Assembly: GCA_964572825.1 (NCBI GenBank)
Contig: CAZNGS010000013.1
Location: forward strand, 20,518-84,517
DNA: 64,000 bases
Direction of reading: 5' to 3'
Origin: CAYVBE01 sp964572825
Lineage (GTDB): Bacteria; Planctomycetota; Brocadiia; SM23-32
The position numbers and the translations under genes are program-made. Each line of letters starts with the position of its first letter. The stretch's first letter is position 1. Of the stretch, positions 43,787 to 51,967 are shown piece by piece. The notes under the pieces are model-generated. The model saw nothing but the letters and a program-made list of their open reading frames with translations. It ran no database searches and was not told the DNA's origin.

Positions 43787-43955
43787 CTACCTACGGTGGG
43801 GCGGGTCCGGCGCCGGCCCCCCGGGTCCCGCCGACGGGGGCAGCAAGCCCGATGCGCTCGCCCCCCGCCCGTCCGGCCGCTATAATCCAGGCCGTCGGTT
43901 GAACCGCTGCGTCGGCGGGCGACGGGACACCGTACGCTTCATGAAGGGTAACAAC

Positions 43956-44813
43956 ATGGCAGATCCGGAGAAGCCGGACAGATCGCAGTTTTTTGGTAAG
44001 AACCTTCTCACCGGTCGCCGTTGCGTGGTAACGGGCGCCGGGGCCGGTATCGGCCGCCAGATCGCCTACACCCTGGCCGAGCAGGGCGCCACGGTGGGGA
44101 TCCTTGATTACAAGGAGCAACTGGCCGAGGGGGCGGCCGACCTGATAAACGACGAATTCGCCGACGCGGCGTTCCCGGTGGTGGCGGACGTCAGCGAGAT
44201 GTCGGCGGTGGGCGAGGCACTGGCCCGCGTCGCAGAGCGCTTCGGGGGGGCGCTGGACGTGTTCGTCAATAACGCGGGCATATGCCTGCCCTGCCGGGTG
44301 GAGGACCTGCCCCGCGAGGGCGAGGCGGACCGCCTGGTCCGGCAGGTAATGGTCAACCAGGTGGGCGCGTTCTGCTGCGCCGCCCACGCCTACCCACTGC
44401 TGGCGAAGGGACGTGAGCCCGCCTTCATCATGATCGGCTCCTGCGCGTCCGTGGGGAGCGAGGGCCAGGCCGCATACTCCAGCACCAAAGCCGCCCTCCG
44501 GGGTCTGCTCGGGGCGCTGGTCAAGGAGTGGGCGGGCACGGACGAGACCCGGCCCGTGCGGGTGGGCCTGCTGGAGCCCGACTATTTCGAGACGACGCCG
44601 CTGCGCAACGCCGACTACCTGGAGGCCCTGGCGAGGGCCCGACGCACCGCCGTGGAGAACATCACCAACGAGGCGGTGGCCCGGCAGAAGGTGCCTCTGA
44701 GGCGGGAGGGCAGGCTGGTGGAAATCGGCGAGAAAGTGGTCATGATGGTGCTGGACACCTACGCCAACGGCAGCATCGAGATACTATCGGGCGGCAAGAC
44801 CGTCCGCCCCTGA
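43956..44813 (+). CDS. Short-chain dehydrogenase/reductase
   Basis: A 285-residue SDR. The cofactor motif TGAGAGIG is at 26-33, NNAG is in VFVNNAGICLP, and the catalytic Ser-Tyr-Lys lies in IGSCASVGSEGQAAYSSTKAAL. AAGGG seven bases upstream supports the ATG at 43956 over 43941. The enzyme is probably cytosolic and acts on a sugar alcohol or keto compound; the substrate is not readable. It stands alone, followed by terminator-like hairpins. Confidence 0.88.
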   Translation: MADPEKPDRSQFFGKNLLTGRRCVVTGAGAGIGRQIAYTLAEQGATVGILDYKEQLAEGAADLINDEFADAAFPVVADVSEMSAVGEALARVAERFGGALDVFVNNAGICLPCRVEDLPREGEADRLVRQVMVNQVGAFCCAAHAYPLLAKGREPAFIMIGSCASVGSEGQAAYSSTKAALRGLLGALVKEWAGTDETRPVRVGLLEPDYFETTPLRNADYLEALARARRTAVENITNEAVARQKVPLRREGRLVEIGEKVVMMVLDTYANGSIEILSGGKTVRP

Positions 44814-44831
44814 CAGGCGCCGGACGATTGC

Positions 44832-44851
44832 GGACGCCATAGAATGCGTCC
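44832..44851 (+). repeat. Intergenic palindrome, GGACGC-N8-GCGTCC variant
   Basis: A 6-bp stem followed by CTCCAAAGTACGC, close to the CTCCAACGTACTC that follows the copy at 63522. It is the most diverged of the four copies. Confidence 0.6.
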
Positions 44852-44923
44852 CTCCAAAGTACGCAACGGCGCCCCGGCTCTGGCCCCAAGGACAGGACCC
44901 TCCTGCCAGCCGTGCAGGCAAAG

Positions 44924-45008
44924 AACGCCGGACCCGGCGTTTTCGCACACGCCCATGCAGGCACAATACCCGGGCCGACGGTGAAGCCGTCGTCCCCGGC
45001 GTTTTTGC
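44924..45008 (+). terminator. Tandem hairpins with T-tracts after the SDR gene
   Basis: AACGCCGG pairs with CCGGCGTT (44924-44941) and is followed by TTCG. A second hairpin, CGACGG/CCGTCG (44976-44992), is followed by CCCCGGCGTTTTTGCTT. Together they look like a double intrinsic terminator on the plus strand. Confidence 0.5.
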
Positions 45009-45095
45009 TTGACGGGCGGCGCGTCGGCGCGTTACGCTTGTGGTCCTGTTCGTGCACTCCCGTTCTTCTCTCCCCCAACGTCCCCGTTGCCTGTC

Positions 45096-46442
45096 ATGGC
45101 CGAAGAACTGATCGAGAAACTGGACAGCTTCGACGCCGAGGAACGCCGTCGAGCGCTGGAGCAGCTTGCGGCCTCCGAGGAGCCGGAAGGGCGGGCCGAC
45201 CGCCGGCCCGAGGTCAATCTGCACTGCCACACGTTCTTCTCCTACAACGCCTACGGCTACTCGCCTTCCCGCTTCACATGGGAAGCGCATCGCTACGGGC
45301 TCGAGGTGGCCGGGATTGTGGACTTCGACGTGCTGGACGGCGTCCGGGAGTTCCTGGAGGCGGGGCAGCTACTGCGGCTGAAGACGATCGCCGGATTTGA
45401 GTCGAGGGTGTTCATCCCCGAATACAGCGAGGTCCAGATCAACTCGCCGAAGGAGCCGGGCGTCTTCTACCTGATCGGGACGGGGTTCACGCAGCTTCCC
45501 CAGCCGGGCACGCGGGCCGCCGAGACGCTGGAGTCGATGGCGCGGTGCGCCCGTCGGCGCAACGAGAAGATGCTCCGGCGCGTGAACGAGCATCTGGACC
45601 CCGTGACGATTGACTACGAGGAGGACGTGCTGCCTCTCACTCCGGCGAGCAACGCCACCGAGCGGCACATGCTGGTGGCCTACGAGCGCCGGGCCAGGGA
45701 GATGTTCCCGGAAGAGGACGATCTGGCCCAGTTCTGGGCCGAGAAGCTGGACGAGCCGCTGGAGCACATCGGCGAGCTGCTGAACGACGTGGTCAAGCTA
45801 AAGAAGCTGATCCGGGCCCGGCTGATGAAATACGGAGGAGTGGGCTACGCGCCACCGGAGGAAGGGAGCTTTCCGTCGCTCGACGAGGTGGTGCAGATGA
45901 CCCTGGAGTGCGGCGCCTTGCCGAGCGGCGGATGGCTGGATGGAACCAGCGAGGGGGAGTCGGACCCGATGGCGCATTTCGCTTTCCTGCGGGACAAGGG
46001 CATCCCCACGATCACGGTCATCCCCGACCGGAACTGGAACCTGGACGACCCCGCCGAGCGCCGGACCAGGGTTCAGAACTTCCATGCGGCCCTGAAGGCC
46101 GCCCGCCGGCTCCACATGCCCGTGCTGGTGGGCACCGAGATGAACAAGCATGGCCAGAAGTTCGTGGACACCTTCGGGGCGTCGCCCATGGAGCCCCACC
46201 GGCAGCAGTTCCTGGACGGCGCGCACATCGCCTGGGGCCACACGCTGCTGAAGATGACCGCCGGAGTGGGCGTGAGCGGCCCCTGGGCCCGGGAGCGGTT
46301 CGGGGGAGACGTTGCCGCGCGGAACGAGTTCTTCCGTCGAGTCGGCGCTGCCCGTTGCCCGGCGGATTTAATCCTCCAGCAGTTGAGCGCGGGCAGCCCC
46401 GCCCCGGCACCGCAGGAAATCCTCGATCTTCTCGAAAAGTGA
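45096..46442 (+). CDS. PHP-domain metal-dependent hydrolase-like protein
   Basis: A 448-residue protein with an N-terminal PHP motif, NLHCHTFFSYNAYGYSP (H43-x-H45). The segment EVAGIVDFDVLDG keeps the Asp of the second motif but has Phe where PHP proteins often have His. A late GTEMNKHGQKFVDTF may supply further ligands. The middle is helical, with charged residues. No signal peptide. The true start is uncertain (no good ribosome site; a frame start at 45009 exists). PHP proteins are mostly phosphoesterases; this subfamily is unfamiliar. Confidence 0.65.
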   Translation: MAEELIEKLDSFDAEERRRALEQLAASEEPEGRADRRPEVNLHCHTFFSYNAYGYSPSRFTWEAHRYGLEVAGIVDFDVLDGVREFLEAGQLLRLKTIAGFESRVFIPEYSEVQINSPKEPGVFYLIGTGFTQLPQPGTRAAETLESMARCARRRNEKMLRRVNEHLDPVTIDYEEDVLPLTPASNATERHMLVAYERRAREMFPEEDDLAQFWAEKLDEPLEHIGELLNDVVKLKKLIRARLMKYGGVGYAPPEEGSFPSLDEVVQMTLECGALPSGGWLDGTSEGESDPMAHFAFLRDKGIPTITVIPDRNWNLDDPAERRTRVQNFHAALKAARRLHMPVLVGTEMNKHGQKFVDTFGASPMEPHRQQFLDGAHIAWGHTLLKMTAGVGVSGPWARERFGGDVAARNEFFRRVGAARCPADLILQQLSAGSPAPAPQEILDLLEK

Positions 46443-46543
46443 AATGGCCCGCCGATCGAGAAATCTGCGTTGAACCTTTTCCGTTTTCTTTGCACTAAGG
46501 GCTCGAAGGTGATCCCTGCCTTTCTGCGCCGGAAGGAACAGCT

Positions 46544-47524
46544 TTGCTATCCAGTACGTGGAGCATAGCCAGGAACTCTTTCCTGGAGATAATTCGCCAG
46601 CCCGTTTACGCCATCCTGCTCGTGATGGGCATGGCGCTGATCGGGTTTTCCCCGGCGATCACCATGTTCAGCATGGTGGAAGACACGAAGTTGATGGTGG
46701 ACATCGGCCTGGCCACCGTCATGCTGCTGGGTATCGTGATAGCCGTCCTGAGCGTGACACAGACGATAAGCCACGAGATTGAGAACCAGACCGTTGGGGC
46801 CATCCTGAGCAAGCCCGTGGGCCGTTTCCTTTTCGTGGTGGCCAAGTTCGTGGGCGTGACGATGGCCATGGCCGTGGCCGTCTACCTGATGACGGTGGTG
46901 CTGGTAATCACGCTGCGGATCGGCGTGCCCGCGGCGGCCTGGTGGCGGATGGACTACCCGGCCCTGCTGGGCCTGGTCGGCCCGTTGCTGGTGGCGGCGA
47001 GCTTCGGCATCTACAGCAACTACTTCTATCGCTGGAACTTCACTTCCACCGCCGTCCTGCTGGCCCTGCCCCTCTATACCCTCTCGATGGGATCGCTTCT
47101 GCTGGTAGACCGGCAGTGGCAGTTCGCCCTCATTCCCCAGGTATTCGCCGAGCGCCATGCCGGGCAGGTGGCGATGGCGGCGTTGCTGATATGGTTTGCC
47201 ATCTGGGTGATCAGTTCCCTGGCGCTGGCCGTCTCGACACGGCTGAATGTGGTCATGAACGCCATCATCTGCCTGGCAGTGTTCTTTGTCGGAATGACCT
47301 CGCAGTTTCTTTTCGGCCAGTTCGCGGGGCGCTCCGTGCTGGCCTGGACGGCCGTCCGCATCGTGCCGAACCTGCAGGTCTTCTGGGTGGCCGACAAGCT
47401 CATGCACGAACTGCCTTACATCCCCTGGCCGTACGTGGGGGTGGCGGCAGCGTATGCCGTGGGCCTCTGCGCAACCATGCTCATGGCGGCGGCTTTCCTT
47501 TTCGAGAAACGCGAGGTCATCTGA
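46544..47524 (+). CDS. ABC-2-type transport permease
   Basis: A 326-residue inner-membrane protein with about six helices and the fold of ABC-2 permeases (NatB/NosY type). It opens with an amphipathic ARNSFLEIIRQPVYAILLVMG, then the characteristic ISHEIENQTVGAILSKPVGRF between helices 2 and 3. The start is TTG with GGAAGGA six bases upstream. It is the first gene of an eight-gene run. Its likely ATPase partner is encoded 6 kb downstream, past three SPFH genes and a metal ATPase gene. Confidence 0.85.
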   Translation: MLSSTWSIARNSFLEIIRQPVYAILLVMGMALIGFSPAITMFSMVEDTKLMVDIGLATVMLLGIVIAVLSVTQTISHEIENQTVGAILSKPVGRFLFVVAKFVGVTMAMAVAVYLMTVVLVITLRIGVPAAAWWRMDYPALLGLVGPLLVAASFGIYSNYFYRWNFTSTAVLLALPLYTLSMGSLLLVDRQWQFALIPQVFAERHAGQVAMAALLIWFAIWVISSLALAVSTRLNVVMNAIICLAVFFVGMTSQFLFGQFAGRSVLAWTAVRIVPNLQVFWVADKLMHELPYIPWPYVGVAAAYAVGLCATMLMAAAFLFEKREVI

Positions 47525-47568
47525 GCCAACGGAGGCGTACACCTGACTGCGGAGGATAGCTGACAGAC

Positions 47569-49635
47569 ATGGCAAACCCAAAGAAACTCGAGTACACAGC
47601 CCTGGTCGGCCTGGTTCTGCAGGTGGCGTTCATGATCACCTGCTGGGTGCTGGCCGGCCTGAGTCACAGCGCGGCCGTGAGTGCCGAAAGCTGGCACCTG
47701 CTGCCGGGCCTGCTGGTGTGGGTGCTGGTGCTGGTGCACGGCCGGCAGCGACGCCTGGCGCGCGAAGAACGCGAGGAGATGGAGCAGCTCAAGGAAGCGC
47801 GTCTGAGCGAGGAGCTGTTCGAAGAGACCGAACTGGACACAATGCGGGCCAGCGCCGGGTTGGTCCTTTTCGAGAAGTGGCTGGTGCCTTTCTTCACCCT
47901 CGTGCTCAGCGGCGGCCTGCTCTACCTGACCTATCGCCTGGTGATGGGGAACCTGGCCGCGGAGATGCTCTTGGGCGCAGCTCCTGAAATCCCGTCCCCC
48001 GTCATGGTAGCCGTGGGGATGGTGTTCATTGCATTCGGCGGCTTCCTCATCGGCAAGTTCGCGGCCGGGCTGGCTCAGAGCCGTGAATTCCGGCTTCTGA
48101 GAGCCGGCGCGGGCTACGTTCTGGGCAACGTCATCGCCTGCGTTCTCATCGCCGTTGCCATGGCACTCCACCACTTCGGCGTCACCTGGGCCGAGCCGGT
48201 GGTGGCCTTCGTCATTCCCGCCTTGATGGGTCTGGTGGGAGTGGAGCTGGTGCTGAACCTGATTCTGGACATCTACAGGCCCAGGGTGCCGGGCCAGGAA
48301 CGACGCCCCCCCTATGACAGCCGCCTGCTGGGACTGTTCGCCGAGCCCGAGGGCGTGCTGAAGACCATCGCCGCCACCCTCGACTACCAGTTCGGCTTCA
48401 AGGTCTCGGAGACCTGGTTCTACCGCTTCATGGAACGCGCACTGGTGCCCCTGCTGCTCATCCAGCTGGTCGGCCTGTGGGGGCTGACTACGGTGGCCGT
48501 GGTGGACCAGGACGAGGTGGCGTTCATTGAAGTGTTCGGAAAGCCCCACCTCAGTGAGGAGGACGCGGCCGCCGGCCTTCCGGCGACGGTTTTTGGACCC
48601 GGATTCCACATGAAGTGGCCGTGGCCTTTCGCCCGCCTGCGCACGGTGCCGGCCTACCGGGTCCAGCGCATCGAGGTAGGCAAGGTGCACGAACTGCGCG
48701 CCGGCGCGTGGGATTACGACGTCACCATTCACACCATCGAAAGCTCCGATATCATCCTGTGGCGGGAGCGTCACATCGACCCCACCAAGGGCTACGAAGT
48801 GGACTTCCTGGTTCCCAGCACCGTCGAGATTGCCGGCCGGGAGGAGGGGTCGGCCCGGCAGGCCCCCGAGGTGGAGCTGGATCTGCCCGAGGAGGCCGCG
48901 CGCGACCTGACCGGGGCTGGGGTGGAAGAGGAACGCAAGGCTCCCCAGGTCAACCTGGCGCGAGCAGTGGGGGAAGTGCACGTACGCGTCAGGCACGGGC
49001 CCGACGGCAGCGTGGACCCGCTGGGGGCATTCAATTACTGCTACGGTCACCGGGACGTGGAGAAGCGAGTGGAACGGCTGGCCTACCGGGCGCTGTGCCG
49101 CATCGCCGCCAGCCAGGATTTCCTCAAATGGATCGCCCAGGAGCGTGCGGATACCGTGCGAAAGTTCGAAAGCCTGGTACGGGAGGCACTGGAGAGGGCC
49201 GATCTGGGCGTCGAGCTGGTTTTTGCGGGCCTCACCGCCGTGCATCCCCCTCCGGAGACGGCGGCCGCTTACGAGGAGGTGGTGGCTGCCCTGGAGCAGA
49301 AGGAATCGCTGGTCCTGCTGGGACAGATCGAGGCGGCGCGGAAGGTTCAGGACGCCCTGGCTTACCGCAGCGAACAGGTGAGCGCCGCACAGGGCTATGC
49401 GACCAGGACACTGGAAAACGCGCGCGCGGAGAAAGACCAGTTCCTGGTGCAACTGAACGCTTACCGGAAGTCGCCCGACGTGTACCTGGCCCGCAGCTAC
49501 TTCGACGCTATGGAAGAGGTTCTGGACGGACAGGTGATCTTCGTGGTGCCGCCTGTCCCCAGCGAGGTGGACATCATTGACCTGCAGGAGCGCCTGAAGC
49601 CCCAACTGTTGAAACTGGACACGTCCGAGGAGTGA
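47569..49635 (+). CDS. SPFH/band-7 protein with polytopic N-terminus
   Basis: A 688-residue protein. Residues 1-310 hold about seven hydrophobic segments (near 10-30, 44-57, 102-122, 147-163, 184-202, 209-235 and 292-312). An SPFH domain follows from about 313: VVDQDEVAFIEVFGKP, then GPGFHMKWPWPFARLRTVPAYRVQRIEV. A C-terminal helical stretch of HflK type runs from about 560 to 660 (AAAYEEVVAALEQKESLVLL onward). Typical HflK has only one anchor, so the N-terminal module is an addition. An insert of about 60 residues rich in Glu lies within the SPFH domain. It forms a run with two further SPFH genes; the next begins three bases later. Confidence 0.8.
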   Translation: MANPKKLEYTALVGLVLQVAFMITCWVLAGLSHSAAVSAESWHLLPGLLVWVLVLVHGRQRRLAREEREEMEQLKEARLSEELFEETELDTMRASAGLVLFEKWLVPFFTLVLSGGLLYLTYRLVMGNLAAEMLLGAAPEIPSPVMVAVGMVFIAFGGFLIGKFAAGLAQSREFRLLRAGAGYVLGNVIACVLIAVAMALHHFGVTWAEPVVAFVIPALMGLVGVELVLNLILDIYRPRVPGQERRPPYDSRLLGLFAEPEGVLKTIAATLDYQFGFKVSETWFYRFMERALVPLLLIQLVGLWGLTTVAVVDQDEVAFIEVFGKPHLSEEDAAAGLPATVFGPGFHMKWPWPFARLRTVPAYRVQRIEVGKVHELRAGAWDYDVTIHTIESSDIILWRERHIDPTKGYEVDFLVPSTVEIAGREEGSARQAPEVELDLPEEAARDLTGAGVEEERKAPQVNLARAVGEVHVRVRHGPDGSVDPLGAFNYCYGHRDVEKRVERLAYRALCRIAASQDFLKWIAQERADTVRKFESLVREALERADLGVELVFAGLTAVHPPPETAAAYEEVVAALEQKESLVLLGQIEAARKVQDALAYRSEQVSAAQGYATRTLENARAEKDQFLVQLNAYRKSPDVYLARSYFDAMEEVLDGQVIFVVPPVPSEVDIIDLQERLKPQLLKLDTSEE

Positions 49636-49638
49636 TCG

Positions 49639-50745
49639 ATGAGAGAAAACAAACTCACCGTGGCCGTTGTCGCGCTGGTATGTCTTGGACTGCTGGCACG
49701 CTTGTTCGTGTTCACCGTCCGGGTGGACGAAATGGCCGTACGCTACGATTTCAACAAGCCGGTCAAAGTCATCATTCCCGAGCCGGATCCGCTGGCGGCC
49801 GGCGAGGGATCGGGAGGAGTGCCGACGGTTCTGGGCGACGTCTCCGTCGAACGGGAGGCCGGCTGGTACTGGAAATGGCCCTATCCGTTCAGCACCGTCA
49901 AGAAGTACGATCGCCGCATCCGCACGCTGGACAGCGCCTACACGCAACAGCAGTTGCCCGATGACAACAACATAATCCCCCGTCTTTTCGCATCGTGGCT
50001 GATCGTGGACCCCGTGGCGTTCGAGGCCTCCCTGCAGAGCGACATCGACATGGCCCAGCACCGCCTCAAGCAGATCATCAGCAACGAGAGCGGGGAGGTG
50101 TTCGGCCGGCGCGTGCTGAAGGAGCTGGTCAACACCGATCCGGAGCAACTGGAATTCGACACGATCGAACAGCAGATCCTGGAGCGGGTCCGCAAGAACC
50201 TGCGCTCCACGGATCAGCCCTACGGCGTTGAGGTGCTGAACGTGGGTCTGGCCTGGGTAACCCTGCCGGAGGACGCCACCAAGGCGGTGTTCGAACGCAT
50301 GAGGACGGAACGAAAAAACATCGCCGAGAGATTGCGTGCGGAAGGCGAGAGGATTAAGCGCAGTCTGATCGCCGAGGCCCAGGAAGAGGCCGACACCATC
50401 ATCGCCCGGGCCGAGGCCGAGGCCAAAAGAGTCCGGGCTCAGGGCGAGGCGGAGGCTGCCCAGTACTACGACACCTTCGCAAAAAACGAGGAACTCTCCA
50501 TCATCCTGCGCCGGCTGGAGGCCCTCCGCACCATCGCGGCCAGCGCCGAGGCGAGAAAGAGACCGATCACTTTTGTGTTCAGCACCATGACCCCCCCATT
50601 CGACACCTTCGAGAAGAAACTGAGCGCGGAACCCCGCATGGAGCAGCTGGAAGAACTCGGCGCCGATGCGCCGGAAGGCATCGGACAGACCCCCTCGGGC
50701 AGTGGGGGTTCGCTGGCGAACAGCTCGGCAGGGGAGGAGCAATAA
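49639..50745 (+). CDS. SPFH/band-7 protein, HflC-like
   Basis: A 368-residue protein with one N-terminal anchor (residues 6-25), an SPFH domain, and an HflC-like helical region. Key segments are QPYGVEVLNVGLAWVTLPED, FERMRTERKNIAERLRAEGE and ARAEAEAKRVRAQGEAEAAQ. In HflC these form the coiled wall of the HflKC cage around FtsH. A Gly/Ser-rich tail follows. GAGGAG lies just before the start, which is three bases after the previous stop. Confidence 0.85.
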   Translation: MRENKLTVAVVALVCLGLLARLFVFTVRVDEMAVRYDFNKPVKVIIPEPDPLAAGEGSGGVPTVLGDVSVEREAGWYWKWPYPFSTVKKYDRRIRTLDSAYTQQQLPDDNNIIPRLFASWLIVDPVAFEASLQSDIDMAQHRLKQIISNESGEVFGRRVLKELVNTDPEQLEFDTIEQQILERVRKNLRSTDQPYGVEVLNVGLAWVTLPEDATKAVFERMRTERKNIAERLRAEGERIKRSLIAEAQEEADTIIARAEAEAKRVRAQGEAEAAQYYDTFAKNEELSIILRRLEALRTIAASAEARKRPITFVFSTMTPPFDTFEKKLSAEPRMEQLEELGADAPEGIGQTPSGSGGSLANSSAGEEQ

Positions 50746-51930
50746 ATGTCTGACGAAGAACTCGAGCGCCAGGGACAGGAAGGCCAGCACGAGGAGCTGG
50801 CACGGGTTCCGCAGCAGCCCGAGGAGCCCGAGGCGGCCGGCAGTAAAGCCCTCGCCGATGCGCTGAAAATCAGCTTCCTGTTCCTTAAGGTGGTCATCGT
50901 CGTGATGGTGGCCGGATACCTCCTGGCCGGCTTCGGCAGCGTGGGGCCGTCCGAGACCCACTTCAAATTGCGCTTTGGCAAGCTCGTGCCCAGCAAGGGG
51001 CAACTGGTTCTCACTCCCGGCTCGGGCGTCTACTTCAAGTGGCCCTGGGAGAGGGTGGTGAAGGTATCCACGGACGAGAAGACACTCGACCTGGAAGATG
51101 ACTTCTGGCCGTACATGGCGAAGGGAGCCGGCTTGAGGAATGCCCCTTCCCTCGATTTCCGCACGGATGGCTACCTGTTGACCGGGGACGTGAATATCAT
51201 CCACCTGAAGCTGCGGGCCCGCTACCAGGTCCGCTCCGATCCGGAAGGTGCCATCGCCTACGCCTTCGACGTGGAGGACCCGGAGGGTGTGCTCCGGCGC
51301 GCCCTGAAGGCCGCCACGTGCAAGGTGGTCGGCACCATGCGGGTGGAACAGGTACTGGAGAGAGACGCCCTGTTCAGCCAGATACGCCTGGAACTGGATG
51401 AGCGGCTTCGGCAGTTTGAGCAGAGAACGGGCACGCCCGTCGGCGTCGCCGTCAACGCCGTGGAGGCCATCCAAACCGAGAAGACCAAGAATCCCAGCGA
51501 ACCCGGCGTGGTAAGCGAGTCCTTCTTCGAAGCACAGAATGCTTACAGCCTGAAAGACCAGCTCGAGCAGGAGGGCAAGACCGAGAAGACAAAGATCCTC
51601 AACGATGCGCACGCCCAGGCGGCTGAGATCAGCGCGGAGGCGCAGGGATATAAGGAACGGCTGGTGCGGAGCGCACAGGCCGACGCGGAGAGCCTGCAGC
51701 GCCTTCTGCCCCTTTACAAGCAGTCCCCCGAAGTTCGCAGAATCCTGGTGGACCGCTATTACCAGCGCGCCATCGAAGAGGTCGCCCAGAAATCGCCCGG
51801 TTTCTTCGTGCTGCACCAGGGCGAAGACGGAACGCAGCGCGAGCTGAGGCTCATGCTCAACCGCGTGCCCGAGGAAGCGAAGGAACAGGAAGGAAGGCAG
51901 CAGTTCACCCGTATAACCCCCGAGGGCTGA
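50746..51930 (+). CDS. SPFH/band-7 protein, HflK-like
   Basis: A 394-residue protein with an acidic, Gln/Glu-rich cytosolic N-terminus, one anchor (about 42-63), an SPFH domain (ETHFKLRFGKLVPSKGQLVL onward) and an HflK-like helical end (AQADAESLQRLLPLYKQSPEVRR). The start directly follows the stop of the HflC-like gene, with GGGGAGGAG upstream. Three different SPFH proteins in tandem suggest a mixed ring or cage in the membrane. Confidence 0.85.
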   Translation: MSDEELERQGQEGQHEELARVPQQPEEPEAAGSKALADALKISFLFLKVVIVVMVAGYLLAGFGSVGPSETHFKLRFGKLVPSKGQLVLTPGSGVYFKWPWERVVKVSTDEKTLDLEDDFWPYMAKGAGLRNAPSLDFRTDGYLLTGDVNIIHLKLRARYQVRSDPEGAIAYAFDVEDPEGVLRRALKAATCKVVGTMRVEQVLERDALFSQIRLELDERLRQFEQRTGTPVGVAVNAVEAIQTEKTKNPSEPGVVSESFFEAQNAYSLKDQLEQEGKTEKTKILNDAHAQAAEISAEAQGYKERLVRSAQADAESLQRLLPLYKQSPEVRRILVDRYYQRAIEEVAQKSPGFFVLHQGEDGTQRELRLMLNRVPEEAKEQEGRQQFTRITPEG

Positions 51931-51967
51931 CGGATTCGACTTTCCAGGAATTCAGGAGGCGGCACAA

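Larger units (their letters stand above)
43562..43955. other. Intergenic region with repeats
   Basis: These 394 bases between divergent ldh and SDR genes hold the ldh promoter, palindromes at 43681-43698 and 43767-43786, and an isolated TATAAT at 43881-43886 that could serve the SDR gene, without a clear -35. No coding frame is convincing. Confidence 0.6.

Noticed and set aside
43881..43886. TATAAT upstream of the SDR gene as a promoter
   Set aside because: The -10 is perfect but no acceptable -35 lies 16-18 bases upstream, so it is mentioned only in the gap entry.
44924..45008. Possible small RNA or riboswitch
   Set aside because: The hairpins sit after a stop codon and are followed by T-runs; a terminator explains them, and no known riboswitch core was recognised.
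47416..51816. Open frame of 1466 codons on the minus strand
   Set aside because: It lies antisense to three well-supported SPFH genes, is rich in His, Gln, Gly and Arg without domain motifs, and arises because GC-rich third positions suppress stops on the opposite strand.
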